From NCBI RefSeq assembly GCF_019343195.1, contig NZ_RPHB01000007.1, positions 124,001 through 188,000 on the forward strand: a stretch of 64,000 nt of DNA. Reading direction: 5' to 3'. The notes under the pieces are model-generated. The model worked only from the letters and a program-made list of their open reading frames with translations, was not told where the DNA came from and did no database searches. A program made the position numbers and the translations under genes. The stretch comes from Arthrospiribacter ruber (GTDB lineage Bacteria; Bacteroidota; Bacteroidia; Cytophagales; Cyclobacteriaceae). Shown here piece by piece: positions 28,401-35,597 of the stretch (position 1 is the first letter of the stretch; each line of letters opens with the position of its first letter).

Positions 28401-28773
28401 TGACAACTTCTACAGCTTCTAGTTCCATTCCATCCGATAAAACAGCATTAATATTATAGTTTTGACCAAGTGAAAGATTGATGTTTTCCAATACCCTGTC
28501 TTCAAAACCAACAAAGGTTATGGTAACAGTGTAAGGACCACCAACCCTTACATTCGGTAGAACGAAACGTCCGTCCACGTTGGAAACCGCTCCGTATCTA
28601 GTTCCTGACGGCGTGTGTACCGCCACGATGTTTGCTCCAGGAAGTGTCTCACCGGAATCATCCGTCACAATCCCCTGCATACTTGCAGTCGTAACCCCTT
28701 GCGAATAGGCTGACCCGGCCGAAAAGACCAGCATCAACACCGCAAAAAGACTCTTTAGTAATGATTGCCTCAT
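25477..28773 (-). CDS. Oar-like TonB-dependent receptor family outer-membrane protein
   Basis: The protein is 1098 aa from the ATG at 28773, chosen because it gives a signal peptide (MRQSLLKSLFAVLMLVFSAG...SAYSQ). The longer reading from 28836 adds an unlikely 21-residue lead. After the signal comes a carboxypeptidase-regulatory-like fold (GIVTDDSGETLPGANIVAVH), then a plug domain (about residues 110-240, with INALPTINRSVNDFTRLTPQ) and a 22-strand-type barrel ending in MQVGVRYTFN with a C-terminal aromatic. This arrangement matches the Oar family (first described in Myxococcus) and large exporter- or receptor-like proteins of Bacteroidota. It lacks a SusD partner nearby, so it is not a typical glycan-uptake pair. 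The ligand is unknown. Confidence 0.85.
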   Translation of the reverse strand: MRQSLLKSLFAVLMLVFSAGSAYSQGVTTASMQGIVTDDSGETLPGANIVAVHTPSGTRYGAVSNVDGRFVLPNVRVGGPYTVTITFVGFEDRVLENINLSLGQNYNINAVLSDGMELEAVEVVTTRGGILDADRTGAALNLGSDKINALPTINRSVNDFTRLTPQSNGNSFAGTSSRFNNFTIDGNIYNNNFGLGSGQFAGGNPVSLDAIEEIQVNLAPYDVRQGGFTGAGVNAITKSGDNTFRGSAYYFLRNDQMQGTKIGDTFLPQNDARNEIMGFRLGGPIIKDKLFFFINYEEETELSPSLLRRARRPGETPDGQFISRVPIEQANFVRDQLQSIYGYDVGAPDSYSFGSEQTRLNIRLDYNINQNNKLTVRYNSFTAFTDVPTNVRSTRNMSVIGNSSRIGVEAINFRNANYTNDRTVNSWVAELNSRIGTNMSNQLNVGYTSIADPRRGIPGGQAFPFIEVLEPDDAGNLLYYMSMGNELFSVGNLLENSIFNVTNNFSLYKGRHTYTFGGNFEFMTFDNAFNPVFNGHYRFIGYDRFVDAVINRNSNVFPDAFAKSFALDGSNTPPTDATRFGQLGFYVQDEYQINPRLKVTGGLRVDLPFYPIEIPRNELLDARNVTFTLPNGESLVPDVSVFPKVNPLFSPRVGFNWDVNGDRSTVLRGGTGVFSGRIPFVWLSNQVNGSGVVRGLQGFEGQEVIDAGITFNPDVTAYNPENPGQTLSQELNLTDRNFRLPQVWRTSLGVDKQLPFGIIGAFDFIYSRDVSAPVAQNIVVREPDATWNGPDQRPYWTQQPGLFGPSGDPFFRQVFYLTNSQVLPDYVSATVSLSKVFENGLDVMAAYTLSRARDIDATGGSQAQSLWPQTVVSDRNNPELSFANFDQPHRLISALTYNTNNTTISLFYEGGNAGRWSYTMANSQGLNNPGNIGDAQNRLIYVPNNASELNWQEFSVGGVTYTAADQAALFDAYIDQDPVLRNFRGSVIDRNAGVRPWVHTFDLSIAQRLNITNDQKNRLELRFDILNFGNMLNSEWGVPQFNWQTTPLSYRGVNANGEPVYRITTNPGTNDIISETFRLSNSINNVWRMQVGVRYTFN

Positions 28774-29132
28774 AATTTTTGTTTTTTGTGGAAAATTGAA
28801 ATATAGTTTAGAATTAAGTTTGTTTTCCGAGTACAAATGTAGAGGTCTTATCCAAGTTTTTATTTTAGTAATTGTTAAGTTTTAACATTTATTCACAGCA
28901 TTACTTAACAATTCCTTAACATTGGTTTACGAATGAAATTCCAAAAACCGCCTCAATTATATATTTCAATCGTTTTAATTGCTGTGAAATTAAAAAAAAA
29001 TTCAATTTTATTTTTTAACCCTATTTTTGTGTTAAGAAATCTTTAACCCAATGTTAAGCGGTATCTTCGTGTAAAAAAGCAGAATTTTAGGGTATATTCT
29101 CCCTATATTGGGCAACAAACCCCAATACTAAA
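28774..29132. promoter_or_regulatory. Divergent promoter region with five GTTAAG/CTTAAC hexamers
   Basis: This AT-rich 359-bp spacer lies between the divergent Oar-like and YhhN genes. GTTAAG or its complement CTTAAC occurs at 28874, 28904, 28915, 29031 and 29053, with spacings of 11 and 22 bp inside the two clusters. TATTTTTG at 29022 fits the Bacteroidota -7 consensus TAnnTTTG on the plus strand, though no good -33 TTG is seen. An operator role is inferred. Confidence 0.4.
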
Positions 29133-29846
29133 ATGAAAAAAAGAAATTTGATTTGGCTATATCTTTTTCTCTTGGTCAGCATACTTGATATTTTATTTAC
29201 AGCCAACGGACAATCTGAATTTAGATATTTCTCCAAACCCCTGATCATCCTTTCTTTATATGCTTATTTTATTGCGTCCACCATCGCTATCAAAGGTACT
29301 TTGCTCCGGAAAACAATAGGTGCTGCTTTGATCTGTTCTTGGATAGGCGATGTGTTCCTTCTTTTCCCAAATTTCTTTCTTTACGGTTTGGGTGCATTTC
29401 TGCTTGCCCATCTTTGCTACATTTTTGCTTTCAAAATCGCACAAAAAAATCCATTTTCTATTGGACAGGTCAATTTCATAAGGCTTTTTTTCTACAATCT
29501 TCCCATATATATCATTGCAGCCATTGCCTATTTCCTTATACAGCCAGGCTTGGGCACACTCAAAATCCCTGTAATCATCTACCTCATTGTCATCGTACTG
29601 ATGGTCACTGTTGCCAGAGAGAGGTTTGGAAATACCAATCCTGTTAGTTTTTGGCAGGTATTTATCGGCGGTTTTTTGTTTATGGTATCAGATGGCATCC
29701 TTGCTTTGAACAAATTCTTTCAGCCTTTTCCGGAAGCAGGCGTTATGGTGATGGGGACCTATATCCTCGCACAACTTTTGATCGTCAGAGGAATTATGGC
29801 TCATGGCCAAGAGTATAAAGTGGTATCTCCGAAAAACAATCCTTAA
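29133..29846 (+). CDS. YhhN/TMEM86 family lysoplasmalogenase-like membrane protein
   Basis: The 237 aa protein has about eight membrane helices. Family residues are the early Asp in CSWIGDVFLLFPN, the Lys in FRYFSKPLIILSL and a second Asp in MVSDGILALNKF, matching YhhN/TMEM86. Members hydrolyse the vinyl-ether bond of lysoplasmalogens in animals and in some bacteria. In this organism the substrate may be a related ether lipid or something else. It stands alone after a divergent promoter region and before a repeat-rich spacer. Confidence 0.85.
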   Translation: MKKRNLIWLYLFLLVSILDILFTANGQSEFRYFSKPLIILSLYAYFIASTIAIKGTLLRKTIGAALICSWIGDVFLLFPNFFLYGLGAFLLAHLCYIFAFKIAQKNPFSIGQVNFIRLFFYNLPIYIIAAIAYFLIQPGLGTLKIPVIIYLIVIVLMVTVARERFGNTNPVSFWQVFIGGFLFMVSDGILALNKFFQPFPEAGVMVMGTYILAQLLIVRGIMAHGQEYKVVSPKNNP

Positions 29847-30029
29847 AAGCAGATAAGTTCTTGTACCAAATCAGTCAAATAGATTGTAATGGACCGGTTT
29901 CTGGCTTGTTAAGTAGAAAAACAGGCATTTATAGAAAGGGAATGACAGTTGGTGTACGTCATCCTGAATCGGAGCTTGCGGAGATGAAGGATCTCCTCTA
30001 TTTAAAAGTAGGAGATTCTTCACTACGTT

Positions 30030-30197
30030 ACCATTGACATAAGTCTATTTATGATTTAGTTCAACCCCTTTAGGGTTGGGCCTCAACTCTATTTCATGTA
30101 TTCCCTGGGTTGCTACCCAGGGCTATTCATAGTTTAACCCCTTCGGGGTTTTACTCAATAGTCATTTTCTTTCTGTAAATGCAAAATTTTAAAATCT
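30030..30197 (+). repeat. Element B, copy 1 (three hairpins)
   Basis: The copy runs from ACCATTGACATAAG to AAAATTTTAAAATCT. It contains stems CAACCC/GGGTTG (30062-30078), CCCTGGG/CCCAGGG around TTGCTA (30103-30122) and AACCCC/GGGGTT around TTC (30136-30150). Copy 2 is at 32197-32364, with about 148 of 163 aligned bases identical by hand count. Confidence 0.85.
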
Positions 30198-30300
30198 CAG
30201 AATGACGATCCCTCCATATCTGTCAATGGTAGGAAACCAGACAAAACCATCATTGAGCAGTTTTACAAAGTCAGGTTGATATTCAGTAGTCCAAAATCAA

Positions 30301-30332
30301 AAAAGCCTGCTGAAAAATGATTCAGCAGGCCT
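30301..30332 (-). terminator. Intrinsic terminator of the fasciclin gene
   Basis: GCCTGCTGAA (30305-30314) pairs perfectly with TTCAGCAGGC (30321-30330) around a 6-base loop. On the minus strand it is followed by TTTTTTG. It lies about 30 bp after the stop at 30361. Confidence 0.88.
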
Positions 30333-30360
30333 TCATTTGCTTTAGCAGATTATGCTTTTT

Positions 30361-30927
30361 TTAGCTCTTAGGCAAAACCACCGTATCTACTACGTGGATT
30401 ACACCATTTGACTGGAATACATCAGCGATCGTTACTTTGGACTGATTACCATTCTCATCAGAAATGTAAAGGTCTTTGCCTTTCATCCAAGCGGTCAGTT
30501 CACCACCACTCACCGTTTTGAATTTGGCTTTTCCATCTCCTTTTTTGATGGCTTCTGCGATTTCTTTAGAACCCATTTTGCCTGACACGACGTGGTAAGT
30601 CAAAATATTGGTCAATGTGTTTTTGTTTTCTGGCTTTACCAAAGTCTCAACAGTTCCTGCAGGGAGCTTTTCAAATGCTCCGTTGGTAGGTGCAAATACG
30701 GTGAATGGGCCTGCAGACTGTAAGGTCTCCACCAAACCCGCAGCCTGCACGGCTGCTACCAAAGTAGTGTGGTCTTTAGAATTCACTGCATTTTCCACAA
30801 TGTTTTTGGAAGGATACATAGGTGCGCCACCTACTTCTACTGTTTTTTCTTTTTGGGCGAAAGCTGAAAAAGCATTCAGCACAAACATGGTCAGAATAGC
30901 GGCTTGAAATAATCTCATGGTTTTCAT
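30361..30927 (-). CDS. Exported fasciclin (FAS1) domain protein
   Basis: The 188 aa protein has a signal peptide (ILTMFVLNAFSAFAQ) and one FAS1 domain filling the rest. FAS1 motifs are present: TTLVAAVQAAGLVETL, the H1-type FTVFAPTNGAFEKLP, the YHVVSGKM core and the final GVIHVVDTVVLP. FAS1 proteins are secreted or surface proteins linked to adhesion; bacterial single-domain copies are common and their ligand is unknown. Translation may begin at Met1 or Met4. It is a single gene with its own terminator, divergent from pheS. Confidence 0.92.
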   Translation of the reverse strand: MKTMRLFQAAILTMFVLNAFSAFAQKEKTVEVGGAPMYPSKNIVENAVNSKDHTTLVAAVQAAGLVETLQSAGPFTVFAPTNGAFEKLPAGTVETLVKPENKNTLTNILTYHVVSGKMGSKEIAEAIKKGDGKAKFKTVSGGELTAWMKGKDLYISDENGNQSKVTIADVFQSNGVIHVVDTVVLPKS

Positions 30928-31022
30928 AATAAAATTGGTTTAAATGATTTGGAAGGATTTACGCAAGCTGCCATTCATTTGGATTTGGGGAATGAAAAAA
31001 ATGTATTTACGCCATATTGTTT

Positions 31023-31030
31023 TAGATTTG
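31023..31030 (+). promoter_or_regulatory. Possible -7 element for pheS
   Basis: TAGATTTG fits the Bacteroidota -7 consensus TAnnTTTG, 23 bases before the pheS ATG at 31054. No clear TTG lies at the matching -33 position. It supports the short start over the longer in-frame reading from 30949. Confidence 0.35.
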
Positions 31031-31053
31031 TGCCTCTGATTAAAAACAAAAAT

Positions 31054-32082
31054 ATGCATCAGGAAAGAATTGAAGCCATCAAGAGAGAAATTGCCAAGGC
31101 AGATGCCGGCAATCCGGAAGAGCTTGAGGCTTACAGAATCAATTATATCAGCAAAAAATCTGTAGTAGGAGAACTCTTCGCTGCAATGAGGGACATTCCC
31201 AATGAGCAGAAGCGTGCCTACGGACAATTAGTCAATGAGGTCAAACAGCTGGCTGAAGAGAAATTTCAGGAACTGATCGAAAAAGTGAATTCATCTGCTT
31301 CCAAAAGCAAATCCACAGATCTGGACCTTACGCTTCCTCCATCCAATATCCATGTTGGGGGGGTGCATCCATTGACTGCCACGAGGCAGAGGATCATTGA
31401 GATTTTTGAAAGAATTGGATTCAACCTGTCTGAAGGCCCTGAGATAGAAGATGACTGGCACAATTTTACTGCCCTGAATTTCCCGGAAAACCACCCGGCA
31501 AGAGAAATGCAGGACACATTTTTTCTCGAAAAAAATCCTGATATAGCTCTCAGAACACATACTTCATCAGTGCAGGTACGGGTGATGGAAAACCAAAAAC
31601 CTCCAATCCGAACACTTTCCCCAGGAAGGGTATTTAGAAATGAGGCCATTTCGGCCAGAGCCCATTGTATTTTCCATCAGGTAGAAGGACTTTATGTGGA
31701 TGAAAATGTAGGCTTTGCCGATTTGAAAAATACACTTTATCATTTCGCCAAAGAGATGTTCGGCAAAGAAACCAAAGTGAGGTTCAGGCCTTCTTTTTTC
31801 CCATTTACAGAACCCAGTGCCGAGATAGATATTTCCTGCCAGCTATGTGGCGGCAAAGGCTGTAATGTCTGCAAAGGCACAGGCTGGGTAGAAATCGGCG
31901 GTTCAGGAATGGTTGATCCCAATGTATTGGAAAATTGTGGCATAGATTCTAAAAGGTATACCGGATTTGCCTTTGGCATGGGTATAGAACGTATTGCCAT
32001 GCTCAAATACCAAATCAAGGATTTAAGGCTCTTCACTGAAAACGACGTACGGTTTCTGAAGCAATTTAGATCTATGGTTTGA
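31054..32082 (+). CDS. pheS: Phenylalanine-tRNA ligase alpha subunit
   Basis: The protein is 342 aa from ATG 31054; the reading frame is open back to 30949, but those 35 residues match nothing in PheS and would overlap the promoter. An N-terminal coiled coil (residues ~1-85) is followed by the class II core: motif 2 region GRVFRNEAISARAHCIFHQ with the downstream VEGLYVDE, FTEPSAEIDISC, and motif 3 GFAFGMGIERIAML. A CxxC...CxxC insertion (CQLCGGKGCNVCKGTGW) is typical of the Bacteroidota form. With PheT, which is not in the window, it charges tRNA-Phe. Being apart from pheT is common in this phylum. Confidence 0.96.
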   Translation: MHQERIEAIKREIAKADAGNPEELEAYRINYISKKSVVGELFAAMRDIPNEQKRAYGQLVNEVKQLAEEKFQELIEKVNSSASKSKSTDLDLTLPPSNIHVGGVHPLTATRQRIIEIFERIGFNLSEGPEIEDDWHNFTALNFPENHPAREMQDTFFLEKNPDIALRTHTSSVQVRVMENQKPPIRTLSPGRVFRNEAISARAHCIFHQVEGLYVDENVGFADLKNTLYHFAKEMFGKETKVRFRPSFFPFTEPSAEIDISCQLCGGKGCNVCKGTGWVEIGGSGMVDPNVLENCGIDSKRYTGFAFGMGIERIAMLKYQIKDLRLFTENDVRFLKQFRSMV

Positions 32083-32529
32083 CAACCGAGTAATATTAAA
32101 ATTGCCACAAAAACACAGAGATACCAAATAGACTTATCCTTGTCATTTTGAACGAAGTGAAAAATCCGTGTTTGCTTGTAATAAAAAGACCCCTCCTACC
32201 ATTGACAAAAGTCTATTTCTGATTTAGTTCAACCCCTTTAGGGTTGGGTTTCAACTTTATTTCATTAATTCCCCGGGTTGCTACCCGGGGCTATTCATAG
32301 TTTAACCCCTGCGGGGTTTAATTCAATAGTCATAAGCTTTCTGTAAATGCAAAATTTTAAATTCTCGGGTTGACAAGGTGAAGTCCTCACCATTTCTGAT
32401 ATTCTAAAAGCATCACCTGCTTCACTGCACCTTGTTGTCCGTGAGCTGTGCCTTCGGACTGCTTATAAAAATGTTTAAAACTCCAACCCCACCTTTATTT
32501 TGCCAAAGGGCCTTTACAGCGAAGAGTTG
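32083..32529. repeat. 447-bp spacer holding element B copy 2
   Basis: There is no gene. After a TTGCCACAAAAACACAGAG-type stretch (32102) and GTCATTTTGAACGAAGTG (32142), element B copy 2 spans about 32197-32364. The remainder to 32529 shows nothing recognisable. Confidence 0.8.
32197..32364 (+). repeat. Element B, copy 2 (three hairpins)
   Basis: It has the same length and order as copy 1. The central stem is CCCCGGG/CCCGGGG around TTGCTA (32271-32290), where copy 1 has CCCTGGG/CCCAGGG: both arms changed and pairing is kept. The third stem is AACCCC/GGGGTT (32304-32318) with loop TGC instead of TTC. Confidence 0.85.
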
Positions 32530-33294
32530 TTAATTGACTCTAACATGTATGGTTTCTAAAAATGAGGAAACTTCCTCTAAAAGCTCCATATTTTGTACTA
32601 CTGCATTGCCTAATACCACCAGATCAGCCCCTGACTGATAGGCTAGTTTGATTTTTTCCAAAGAGTTCAGCCCTCCTCCCACAATCAAAGGAGCCTTGAT
32701 TGCATTTTTCACCGCTCTAATGATTTCAGGAGAAACAGGATCAGGTGCACCGCTACCTGCATCAAGATAAAAGTACTTCAATCCCAAAAATTTACCGGCC
32801 AGCGCAGTAGCCACAGAAAGCTCAGGATGGTGATTGGGCAAAGGTATGGTTTGGCTGATATAGTGCACGGCAGTTTTTTCTCCTCCATCGATCAGCATGT
32901 ATCCGGTCGGGAGAATTTCCACACTGCTTTTGGCCAATTCCAGCGCAATACTCACATGCTGTCCGATCAATAGATCGGGGTTACGTCCTGAAATAAGGGA
33001 AAGAAACAACATACCATCTGCTTCATCTGAAAACTGCATAGCACTTCCAGGAAAAAGAATGACAGGGATCTCTGCGCATTGCTTTTTGATAAGCTGTATG
33101 GTTTCTGAAATATTGTTTCTCTGCAAAAGACTTCCGCCCAAAAAGAAAAAGTCAATTTTCGCCTTTATGGCTTTTTGTATATTTTGGGAAAAAGAGGTGT
33201 AGCCATCCACATCATCCGGGTCAACCAGCCAGGCAAGACCTTTTTTACCGCTTAGGTAAAGGCTTTCAAATTTATCCCCAATGGACTTACTCAT
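32530..33294 (-). CDS. Geranylgeranylglyceryl phosphate synthase family protein (bacterial GGGPS/PcrB type)
   Basis: The 254 aa protein is a TIM-barrel prenyltransferase. Family motifs are LAWLVDPDD (Asp for Mg2+), FFLGGSLLQRN, YFYLDAGSGAPDPV, and the phosphate-binding VGGGLNSLEKI and GADLVVLGNAVV. The family joins a polyprenyl diphosphate to glycerol 1-phosphate and is known both in archaea (lipid synthesis) and in Bacteroidota (group II enzymes of uncertain end product). The Tyr/Phe wording of the product-length region cannot be judged here. Its start overlaps the stop of the upstream small membrane gene by 8 bp. It is co-transcribed with two holin-like proteins. Confidence 0.9.
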   Translation of the reverse strand: MSKSIGDKFESLYLSGKKGLAWLVDPDDVDGYTSFSQNIQKAIKAKIDFFFLGGSLLQRNNISETIQLIKKQCAEIPVILFPGSAMQFSDEADGMLFLSLISGRNPDLLIGQHVSIALELAKSSVEILPTGYMLIDGGEKTAVHYISQTIPLPNHHPELSVATALAGKFLGLKYFYLDAGSGAPDPVSPEIIRAVKNAIKAPLIVGGGLNSLEKIKLAYQSGADLVVLGNAVVQNMELLEEVSSFLETIHVRVN

Positions 33295-33655
33295 CCCCTT
33301 TTTCGATGTCCTTTTGGGTCATCTGTTTCAAAAACTGCTGCTTGCCATAATTGATCAACACAGGAAGTAAAAGTGCACCAACTCTTCCGAGGAAACCGGA
33401 TCTTTGTTTTTGCGTAAGCTTTCTTTCCGTTTCTTCATCCAGCAGTCCTTCTCTTTCCAAGACCCTGAGGACTTCCTTAGTCTTTTTATTTTTCTTGCCC
33501 GATAGCATCCTGATTATGGAAAAAGCAACTACTCCTCCCACCAATACTCCAGCACCTACTTTGACCCAATCCTCAGATTCCTGTTTGGCAAGGTTGAGTT
33601 GCATGCTTAAAGTCTGCTCGAGCTCCTCAGCTTTTTTCTTCAAATCCTTACTCAT
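33287..33655 (-). CDS. Small one-helix membrane protein of unknown family
   Basis: The 122 aa protein has an N-terminal amphipathic coiled coil (residues 1-28), one membrane helix (about 31-49, VKVGAGVLVGGVVAFSIIRML), a basic cytoplasmic segment (KKNKKTKE) and a second weakly hydrophobic stretch near VGALLLPVLINYG. I do not recognise the family. It overlaps the neighbouring genes by 4 and 8 bp, so the three genes 34002 to 32530 form one tight operon. Pairing with a DUF1469-like protein suggests a joint envelope role. Confidence 0.75.
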   Translation of the reverse strand: MSKDLKKKAEELEQTLSMQLNLAKQESEDWVKVGAGVLVGGVVAFSIIRMLSGKKNKKTKEVLRVLEREGLLDEETERKLTQKQRSGFLGRVGALLLPVLINYGKQQFLKQMTQKDIEKGDE

Positions 33656-34002
33656 TGCTTTTTACTTTTTCTGCCAAAAATAAACCCTATTACAAACTGC
33701 TTTATGGAAATGAGGAGTCCTTTTGCATCTTTAAGGAAGAGCAGTAGCAAAAACAAAAGGAGGTATATAAATGCCACATATAGAAACCCTTTGTAAGTCG
33801 AATAAAGCTGTTCACTCAAGTAAAAAGCCAAGGAAATACTGGCAAATAAGAGCATCAGTAAAGAGGCGATCACCATGGCGACCAAAACCACAATCTTGGT
33901 AATAATGGCCGACACCCTGTCACTGACCTCGTCTTTGATCAGCTCTATCCTCACTTCTATGAGTTGTTTAATGGTCTGTACAATTTCAGAAACATTGATC
34001 AT
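33652..34002 (-). CDS. Holin-superfamily-III-like (DUF1469) membrane protein
   Basis: The 116 aa protein has an amphipathic N-terminal helix with the pattern LIEVRIELIKDEV, then two membrane helices (about residues 37-60 and 70-95, ASLLMLLFASISLAFYLSEQ and GFLYVAFIYLLLFLLLLFLK) and a basic tail. This matches the holin superfamily III / Phage_holin_3_6 group. These proteins are common in bacterial chromosomes with no phage context, and none is seen here. It begins the operon with the small membrane protein and GGGP synthase. Confidence 0.8.
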   Translation of the reverse strand: MINVSEIVQTIKQLIEVRIELIKDEVSDRVSAIITKIVVLVAMVIASLLMLLFASISLAFYLSEQLYSTYKGFLYVAFIYLLLFLLLLFLKDAKGLLISIKQFVIGFIFGRKSKKQ

Positions 34003-34057
34003 AAAAAACTTTCGTTGGTTGATTAATTAGCTTCCAATATACAGCAAAAAGCTGGCA

Positions 34058-34669
34058 TCAAAAACTTTCGGAGGTTTCTGGCTCTTGATTTTCGGTGTAG
34101 TACGTAAAGGTAAGTACTTTCTCCAAAGCAGCCTTGATGGCTTTATTGATGGGCATATGGTCTTCAGCCATATTGCTGTCAATATTGCTCAGCTTCCTGT
34201 AAGTACCTGCACTGGAAGGAACAGGCAAGCCTTCATTTACCGAAGTAGCTGCCTTCCTATACAATTCTTCCTTTTCAGCTTTGATCTTTTTGCATGTAAT
34301 GATTTCCTTTTTCCCTTCTTTGCTGACCCTGGCAGATGAACCAAACAACCTGCATATAAGTCCCCTGTTTTGATAATCCGAACAAAAACCGAAAGCACCA
34401 TCTTCAGAAAAGCTTTTATACACAATACAGAAATCTTCCGCGCCGGTGTTCTCCAGGATTTCCAAAGCTACCTCAGCTTTACCTTTTTCATACAGGTCAA
34501 ATGCCAACGGTAAAAACTCCAATGGAGAGGCACTGATTTTGGGATTGGCGCAGCACTTCCCGCAGCCTGGGATGCAGCCCAGCTGACTTGCCCCGATAAA
34601 GGACTTAATTTCACCGTCAAGCTCATCAAACAAGACCCTGACTTCCTGAGACTTCTCCCGTAAATTCAT
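34058..34669 (-). CDS. YkgJ-like zinc- or iron-binding cysteine-cluster protein
   Basis: The 203 aa protein has the cysteine cluster GCIPGCGKCCANP near residue 32, followed by further Cys in DFCIVY, GFCSDY and LICRLFGS. This is the CxxC-rich pattern of the YkgJ/CxxCxxCC family, presumed to bind a metal or cluster. The function is unknown. It stands 55 bp upstream of the holin-like gene and could share its transcript. The C-terminal part is charged and not conserved-looking. Confidence 0.8.
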   Translation of the reverse strand: MNLREKSQEVRVLFDELDGEIKSFIGASQLGCIPGCGKCCANPKISASPLEFLPLAFDLYEKGKAEVALEILENTGAEDFCIVYKSFSEDGAFGFCSDYQNRGLICRLFGSSARVSKEGKKEIITCKKIKAEKEELYRKAATSVNEGLPVPSSAGTYRKLSNIDSNMAEDHMPINKAIKAALEKVLTFTYYTENQEPETSESF

Positions 34670-34862
34670 ATATTCAGATTAAAAGCCCGCGAAAGTAGCT
34701 AGAGTTTCCCATCTACACAATACCTATTGTCAACGGGATGAAAATTTTTTGGTTTATCGCTCATTTATTTAGGGTGCTTTTTTCTATCCTTTGGATTAGT
34801 CCTATCTTTAACCGCTTAAAGTAAATTTTTAAGCCTTTGACAATTCAGTAAAAGGAAAAGAC

Positions 34863-35597
34863 ATGAGCAGCAGATTTGACAATTTTGACGAAAAAAGAGA
34901 AGAAAAAATAAGAAAAGCCTTCAAAGAAAGAGATTGGAACGAAATAAAAAGTACAGACTCCTGGGTGATTTTTAAGGTGATATCCGAATTTGTAGAGGGT
35001 TTTGAGAAGCTCTCAAAAATAGGTCCTTGCGTTTCGGTATTCGGTTCCGCCAGGACACCAGCCGACCATCCACACTACAAGGTAGCCGAAGAACTATCGG
35101 CAAAACTGGTACGACATGGATACGGCGTCATCACCGGTGGCGGCCCTGGAATCATGGAAGCAGCTAATAAAGGTGCCGCATCAGAAAACGGTCGATCTGT
35201 GGGGCTTTGCATTAAATTACCTTTTGAAGCAAAAGGAAATATCTATATAGACCCTGACAAGATGATCATGTTTGATTATTTTTTCGTTAGAAAAGTCATG
35301 TTTACCAAATATTCCCAGGGATTTGTGGTATTGCCTGGAGGCTTCGGGACTTTGGATGAGCTATTTGAAGCCATGACGCTTATACAAACTATCAAAATCG
35401 GACGTTTCCCTATTGTGCTCGTTGGCAAAGCGTATTGGTCTGGGCTAATAGACTGGATCAAAACCACGCTGCTCGAACAATACAATTACATCAATGCTGA
35501 AGATTTAGACTTGTTTATAGTTGTAGATGACGCTACGGAAGCGGTCAAGGTTATCGATGAATTCTACAGCAAATACTTGCTTACCCCTAATTACTAA
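34863..35597 (+). CDS. LOG family protein (TIGR00730-like)
   Basis: The 244 aa protein has the lysine-decarboxylase-like fold with the LOG motifs GGGPGIMEAANKGA and PGGFGTLDELFEAMTLIQ. LOG proteins remove ribose 5-phosphate from nucleoside monophosphates, releasing a free base (cytokinin activation in plants; AMP or other substrates in bacteria). The N-terminal ~40 residues (SSRFDNFDEKREEKIRKAF) are charged. It is followed without a gap by the lytic transglycosylase gene (1-bp stop/start overlap), so translation is coupled. Confidence 0.92.
   Translation: MSSRFDNFDEKREEKIRKAFKERDWNEIKSTDSWVIFKVISEFVEGFEKLSKIGPCVSVFGSARTPADHPHYKVAEELSAKLVRHGYGVITGGGPGIMEAANKGAASENGRSVGLCIKLPFEAKGNIYIDPDKMIMFDYFFVRKVMFTKYSQGFVVLPGGFGTLDELFEAMTLIQTIKIGRFPIVLVGKAYWSGLIDWIKTTLLEQYNYINAEDLDLFIVVDDATEAVKVIDEFYSKYLLTPNY

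Larger units (their letters stand above)
29847..30360. repeat. 514-bp spacer with element A split by element B, and a terminator
   Basis: There is no gene. Element A (plus orientation) occupies 29924-30029 and resumes at 30198-30236. Element B lies between them (30030-30197). The fasciclin terminator is at 30303-30330. Confidence 0.8.

Noticed and set aside
30949-31053. Upstream extension of pheS by 35 codons
   Set aside because: The residues match no PheS, lie over a likely -7 element and are preceded by the divergent fasciclin promoter. The ATG at 31054 fits the family start.
33652-34002. Prophage, suggested by the holin-like protein
   Set aside because: No phage genes or attachment sites surround it. 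Such proteins are common in bacterial chromosomes, and the operon partner is a lipid enzyme.
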